From Tsuneonella deserti (GTDB taxonomy: Bacteria > Pseudomonadota > Alphaproteobacteria > Sphingomonadales > Sphingomonadaceae), in NCBI RefSeq assembly GCF_014644315.1, contig NZ_BMKL01000001.1, forward strand, positions 569,001-633,000: a DNA stretch of 64,000 nt. The letters run 5' to 3'. This document shows, piece after piece, positions 61,535-64,000 of the stretch (the stretch's first letter is position 1; every line of letters starts with the position of its first letter). Made by a program: the position numbers and the translations under genes. Below the pieces are notes generated by a model that was not told where the DNA came from, made no database searches, and was given only the letters and a program-made list of their open reading frames with translations.

Positions 61535-61668
61535 AGGCGGTTGAGGGAGCGGCGGCCGATTGCCGCTCGGAAGTGCCAGATTTCGCCGGATTTTTCGGAA
61601 CGGGCGGCGGCTTGGCGGGTTGGGCGGACAGTCGCAATTTTCCTGGCAACCACTCAAGGACAGTCGCC

Positions 61669-62241
61669 ATGAAACACCGCTTTCTTCTTGCTGCCGCTGC
61701 AACCTTCGCGCTCGCCGCTTGTGGAGGTGCGGACGACAATTCAGCCGACGCCACGGCAACAGATACGGCAATGACTGATAACGCGACCGTGAATCCCGCC
61801 CCCACTGGGGACGCGATGATGCCGACGAACGCGCAGGGCTTCGTCGATCAGGCTTCAGCCAGCGACATGTACGAGATCGAAGCCGGCAAGCTGGCCCAGC
61901 AGACGGGCAAGAGCCAGGCCGTGAAGGATTTCGGTGCGATGATGGTGAAGGACCACACAAAGTCCTCGGCCGATCTTAAAGCGGCTGCCGGCAAGGCCGA
62001 CGGGGTCACGGTCGCTCCGAAGCTGACCGCCAAGCAGCAGTCCGGTCTCGACGCATTGAAGAGCGCCGGCGACAACTTCGACGCGACGTACAAGCAGCAG
62101 CAGGTAGCGGCGCACGAGCAGGCGCTTTCGATGCTCCAGGGCTATGCCCAGGGCGGCGACAACGGGGCGCTCAAGGAGTTCGCTGCGAAGACTGCGCCGG
62201 TGGTCGAAGGTCACCTGGCACAGGCCCGCAAGCTCCCCTGA
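61669..62241 (+). CDS. DUF4142 lipoprotein
   Basis: 190 residues. The signal peptide HRFLLAAAATFALAACGGA ends in a lipobox. A Thr/Ala/Asp-rich linker leads to a four-helix DUF4142 domain: FVDQASASDMYEIEAGKLAQ, VKDFGAMMVKDHTKSSADL and EQALSMLQGYAQGGDNGALK. DUF4142 is ferritin-like in shape, with conserved Glu and His residues (EIEAGKL, MVKDHT, AAHEQA), so a metal or stress role is plausible but unproven. The 134-base gap before it includes no gene. Confidence 0.88.
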   Translation: MKHRFLLAAAATFALAACGGADDNSADATATDTAMTDNATVNPAPTGDAMMPTNAQGFVDQASASDMYEIEAGKLAQQTGKSQAVKDFGAMMVKDHTKSSADLKAAAGKADGVTVAPKLTAKQQSGLDALKSAGDNFDATYKQQQVAAHEQALSMLQGYAQGGDNGALKEFAAKTAPVVEGHLAQARKLP

Positions 62242-62387
62242 CGAACTTGCTCGCCGGGCTGCTCCGCGAAGGGCGGCCCGGCGACGTTTCGCTGGCCCGA
62301 CTTGTTTGCACGACCTTGCGATTCGCTATTCCCGGCGACCCGTGCTAGTGCACTCCTGCTGACGTCGAAATTTGCGACGGACTTCGA

Positions 62388-62493
62388 CTTTTGACGACCG
62401 CTTGCGCTTTCCCTGGATTGCCCCGCGTACCCAGACGACGACTTCCTTTCTTTTGACGACCTGACGCACGACCCCTTCGCACGCTGCGAAGGG
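62388..62493 (+). promoter_or_regulatory. Structured leader of the cold-shock gene: direct repeat and hairpin
   Basis: CTTTTGACGACC occurs twice, at 62388-62399 and 62450-62461, 62 bases apart. A perfect 9-bp hairpin, CCCTTCGCA/TGCGAAGGG with loop CGC, lies at 62473-62493, 28 bases before the csp start. The region 62242-62521 has no gene. Cold-shock leaders commonly fold differently with temperature; this arrangement is consistent with such an RNA, but the transcript start is not known. Confidence 0.55.
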
Positions 62494-62521
62494 CGCTATC
62501 GTTTCTTGAAAGGAAACACGC

Positions 62522-62734
62522 ATGACCAAGACCGGAACCGTCAAGTTCTTCAACACCGACAAGGGCTACGGCTTCATCCAGCCCGACGACGGCTCGGGCG
62601 ACAGCTTCGTCCACATCTCGGCCGTCCAGGCCGCCGGCATGCACTCGCTCGATAAGGACCAGCGCCTTAGCTACGAGATCGAGCAGGGCCGTAACGGCAA
62701 GGAGAGCGCGGTCAACCTGACTTCGGCCGACTGA
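62522..62734 (+). CDS. cspA: Cold-shock protein (CspA family)
   Basis: 70-residue single-domain OB-fold RNA-binding protein. RNP1 is KGYGFI and RNP2 is DSFVHISA, in the right order. It binds single-stranded RNA and DNA to relieve secondary structure at low temperature. AAAGGA precedes the ATG. The leader is unusually structured (see 62388-62493). The closest sequence relatives are the alphaproteobacterial single-domain Csps; regulation by cold is presumed from the family. Confidence 0.95.
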   Translation: MTKTGTVKFFNTDKGYGFIQPDDGSGDSFVHISAVQAAGMHSLDKDQRLSYEIEQGRNGKESAVNLTSAD

Positions 62735-62752
62735 GTTCTTCAATGAAAAACA

Positions 62753-62776
62753 CCCCTCCCGCCCGTGCGGGAGGGG
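62753..62776 (-). terminator. Strong hairpin with minus-strand T-run, near the csp 3' end
   Basis: CCCCTCCCGC pairs with GCGGGAGGGG across a four-base CCGT loop. On the minus strand it is followed by GTGTTTTTC, so it is a good intrinsic terminator for leftward transcripts. On the plus strand there is no T-run, but the stem lies between csp and the small gene at 62803 and could attenuate read-through. Confidence 0.7.
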
Positions 62777-62802
62777 ACCCTTCGGCCTCGCGGAGCTTTA
62801 AC

Positions 62803-63009
62803 ATGAGCCAGACCTTCGATTTCTACGACGCCCGCGCCAACGAAGCTGCTGCCGAGGCTGATGCGGCCACGCTCGACAATGTGCGCGAACGCAATCTGCG
62901 CGCGGCCAAGACGTGGCGTGCCCTGGCAGACCAGGCCCAAAAGGTCATGACCGATCGCCTGCGCACCGAGCGCGATCGTGCCGACCGTCGCGCTGCCGAG
63001 GAAGCCTGA
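62803..63009 (+). CDS. Small hypothetical protein (68 residues)
   Basis: 68 residues, hydrophilic and helical, opening SQTFDFYDARANEAAAEADA and ending in an Arg/Asp/Ala-rich tail (RADRRAAEEA). GGAGCTTTAAC precedes the ATG at 62803. It follows the cold-shock gene after a hairpin. Similar short Ala/Arg-rich proteins occur in sphingomonads, but no function is known. The minus-strand neighbour ends four bases away. Confidence 0.6.
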   Translation: MSQTFDFYDARANEAAAEADAATLDNVRERNLRAAKTWRALADQAQKVMTDRLRTERDRADRRAAEEA

Positions 63010-63013
63010 ACGG

Positions 63014-63511
63014 CTACCTGCTCGCCAGTTCGAACTCCACGTCGATCGTACGTGCGTCGCCCGCTGATGAGGGCGACGGGGCGAACGCATCTTGCGGTTG
63101 TGGCGTCTGCGGCTGCGGCTGCGAGGCCGGAACGATAGCTGGGTCGGCAGGCACCACATCGGCCGCATACGACCAGCCGGGCTCCGCCTGGGGCTCTTCG
63201 AGACTCGGCTCCGGAGGAGGCGCCCACTGGGCTTGTCGCCAACCAAACCGGCGCTGCGCGTAAATCCCTCGCATCGACAGCTCTCCGACTTCCACGATGC
63301 CCTCGGGCGTCCGCATCGCATAGTGGTCGGGCAAAGAGACTTGCTCGCTCAGTTCGCTGCCCGCTGCGCCGAACTGGATCGCGGGACGGACAATTTCCTC
63401 CATTCCGATGCCGGCGTGCTGGATCGGACGGGTGTTGATGGTAGCGCCGCTGACGACGCCGGCAATCGAGGCGAGCGCACAAGCGCCGAGAAACAAGGGC
63501 GTTGCCTGCAT
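63014..63511 (-). CDS. Hypothetical secreted protein with Pro-rich tail
   Basis: 165 residues. The N-terminus MQATPLFLGACALASIAGVV is a signal-peptide or membrane-anchor-like segment; a clear cleavage site is not evident. The mid-section contains SLPDHYAMRTPEGIVEVGEL and a Trp/Pro region (WAPPPEPSLEEP), then a Pro/Gln-rich stretch (ASQPQPQTPQPQ). The domain is not recognised. The ATG at 63511 is chosen as it starts the hydrophobic segment. It is divergent from the lipoprotein at 63592. Confidence 0.6.
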   Translation of the reverse strand: MQATPLFLGACALASIAGVVSGATINTRPIQHAGIGMEEIVRPAIQFGAAGSELSEQVSLPDHYAMRTPEGIVEVGELSMRGIYAQRRFGWRQAQWAPPPEPSLEEPQAEPGWSYAADVVPADPAIVPASQPQPQTPQPQDAFAPSPSSAGDARTIDVEFELASR

Positions 63512-63591
63512 GGCCTCCGCTCCATTATTGCAACTGGTGTATGACCCACCAATGCACCCATTCCCGGCACGTTCCCGGCGCGAACGGGCCA

Positions 63592-64000
63592 GTGCGTAGA
63601 ACGCCATTACTCACATATGCTGCGCGGCTGGCTTTGCTCGCCACGGGTTTGACCTTGGGCGCTTGCGGATCGACCCACGAGGCTGGCGGCGAAGGCCCGA
63701 CTGGCTCTTCATCGCAGGCGGCGCCGGCAAGCTCGCAAGGCGTCCCCGGCGATACGAGCGACTTCCAGCCCTACGAGGGAATTCGCGCGAACGAGACGGT
63801 CCAGTTCACCGGCACCGAACCTTTCTGGGGTGGGCGCGTGACAGGCAACAACCTGACATATTCCACTCCGGAAAATCCGGATGGAGAGCCGGTCACGGTC
63901 GAGAGGTTTGCCGGTCGGGGCGGTGTATCGTGGAGCGGAAGCCTGCAAGGCCAGCCGTTTCGCATGGCGGTCACGGAGGGGCAGTGCTCCGATGGAATGA
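63592..64000 (+). CDS. Lipoprotein with COG3650-like domain (3' end outside window)
   Basis: 136 residues are visible, running off the right edge. The GTG at 63592 gives MRRTPLLTYAARLALLATGL and a lipobox at LGAC. The mature part has VQFTGTEPFWGGRVTGNNLT and YSTPENPDGEPVTVERFAGR, followed by WSGSLQGQPFRMAVTEGQCS. The GTEPFW motif is typical of the uncharacterised COG3650 lipoproteins. The function is unknown. The start lies 80 bases from the divergent secreted protein, so the promoters lie between. Confidence 0.75.
   Translation, partial: MRRTPLLTYAARLALLATGLTLGACGSTHEAGGEGPTGSSSQAAPASSQGVPGDTSDFQPYEGIRANETVQFTGTEPFWGGRVTGNNLTYSTPENPDGEPVTVERFAGRGGVSWSGSLQGQPFRMAVTEGQCSDGM

Overview
The window is GC-rich (roughly two-thirds G+C) chromosomal DNA of an alphaproteobacterium. 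The argS-SPOR-nagZ-scpA-scpB-tatABC gene order, a crtY-crtI-crtB carotenoid cluster, a TonB-dependent receptor beside CoA-ester catabolism genes and many GTG/TTG starts all point to Sphingomonadales, most likely an Erythrobacteraceae/Sphingomonadaceae member. The family placement is inference from gene content. No insertion sequence, integrase, rRNA or CRISPR array was seen.

Layout. 1-6.2 kb: a TonB-dependent receptor (cut by the left edge), divergent from a thiolase / short-chain dehydrogenase / enoyl-CoA hydratase / MarR-regulator set. 6.3-13.6 kb: a tad (Flp pilus) operon cpaA-cpaB-cpaC-cpaD-cpaE-tadB-tadC, with no cpaF where it is normally found. 13.7-18.9 kb: a hydrolase and an amine/amino-acid oxidase, then rnhA, thrB, ispH and a lipoprotein. 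18.9-25.4 kb: housekeeping operon argS to tatC. 25.4-31.6 kb: a valine-degradation operon (mmsA, lipoprotein, acyl-CoA dehydrogenase, 3-hydroxyisobutyryl-CoA hydrolase, enoyl-CoA hydratase, small membrane protein, mmsB). 31.7 kb: tRNA-Gly(CCC) with a recognisable promoter. 31.9-42.4 kb: hydrolase, alcohol dehydrogenase, second short-chain dehydrogenase, Tat-exported PhoX-like protein, Dps, 6-phosphogluconolactonase, NUDIX hydrolase, DNA polymerase IV and a drug exporter. 40.8-44.3 kb: a biotin-dependent acyl-CoA carboxylase. 44.4-48.7 kb: crtY-crtI-LOG-crtB. 49-52.8 kb: MipA-like porin, Baeyer-Villiger-type monooxygenase and a convergent cytochrome P450. 52.8-54.8 kb: a TPP riboswitch and thiC.

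The least ordinary stretch is 55.0-56.8 kb, just after thiC. It holds a decayed second copy of the 3' end of thiC, a relatively AT-rich TIR/deoxyribosyltransferase-like gene of the kind found in defence islands (broken by one missing base in a C6 run), and the remnant of a DUF962 (Mpo1-like) gene. I read this as an imported, now eroding, island. 56.8-64 kb carries small envelope and stress proteins, a cspA-type cold-shock gene with a structured leader, and a lipoprotein cut by the right edge.

Other points: a 38-bp element present twice with one mismatch (4788 and 58752), each time after a T-run and upstream of a CoA-ester gene; a DUF2585 gene remnant at the outer border of the carotenoid cluster; and a LOG-family gene inside the carotenoid operon.
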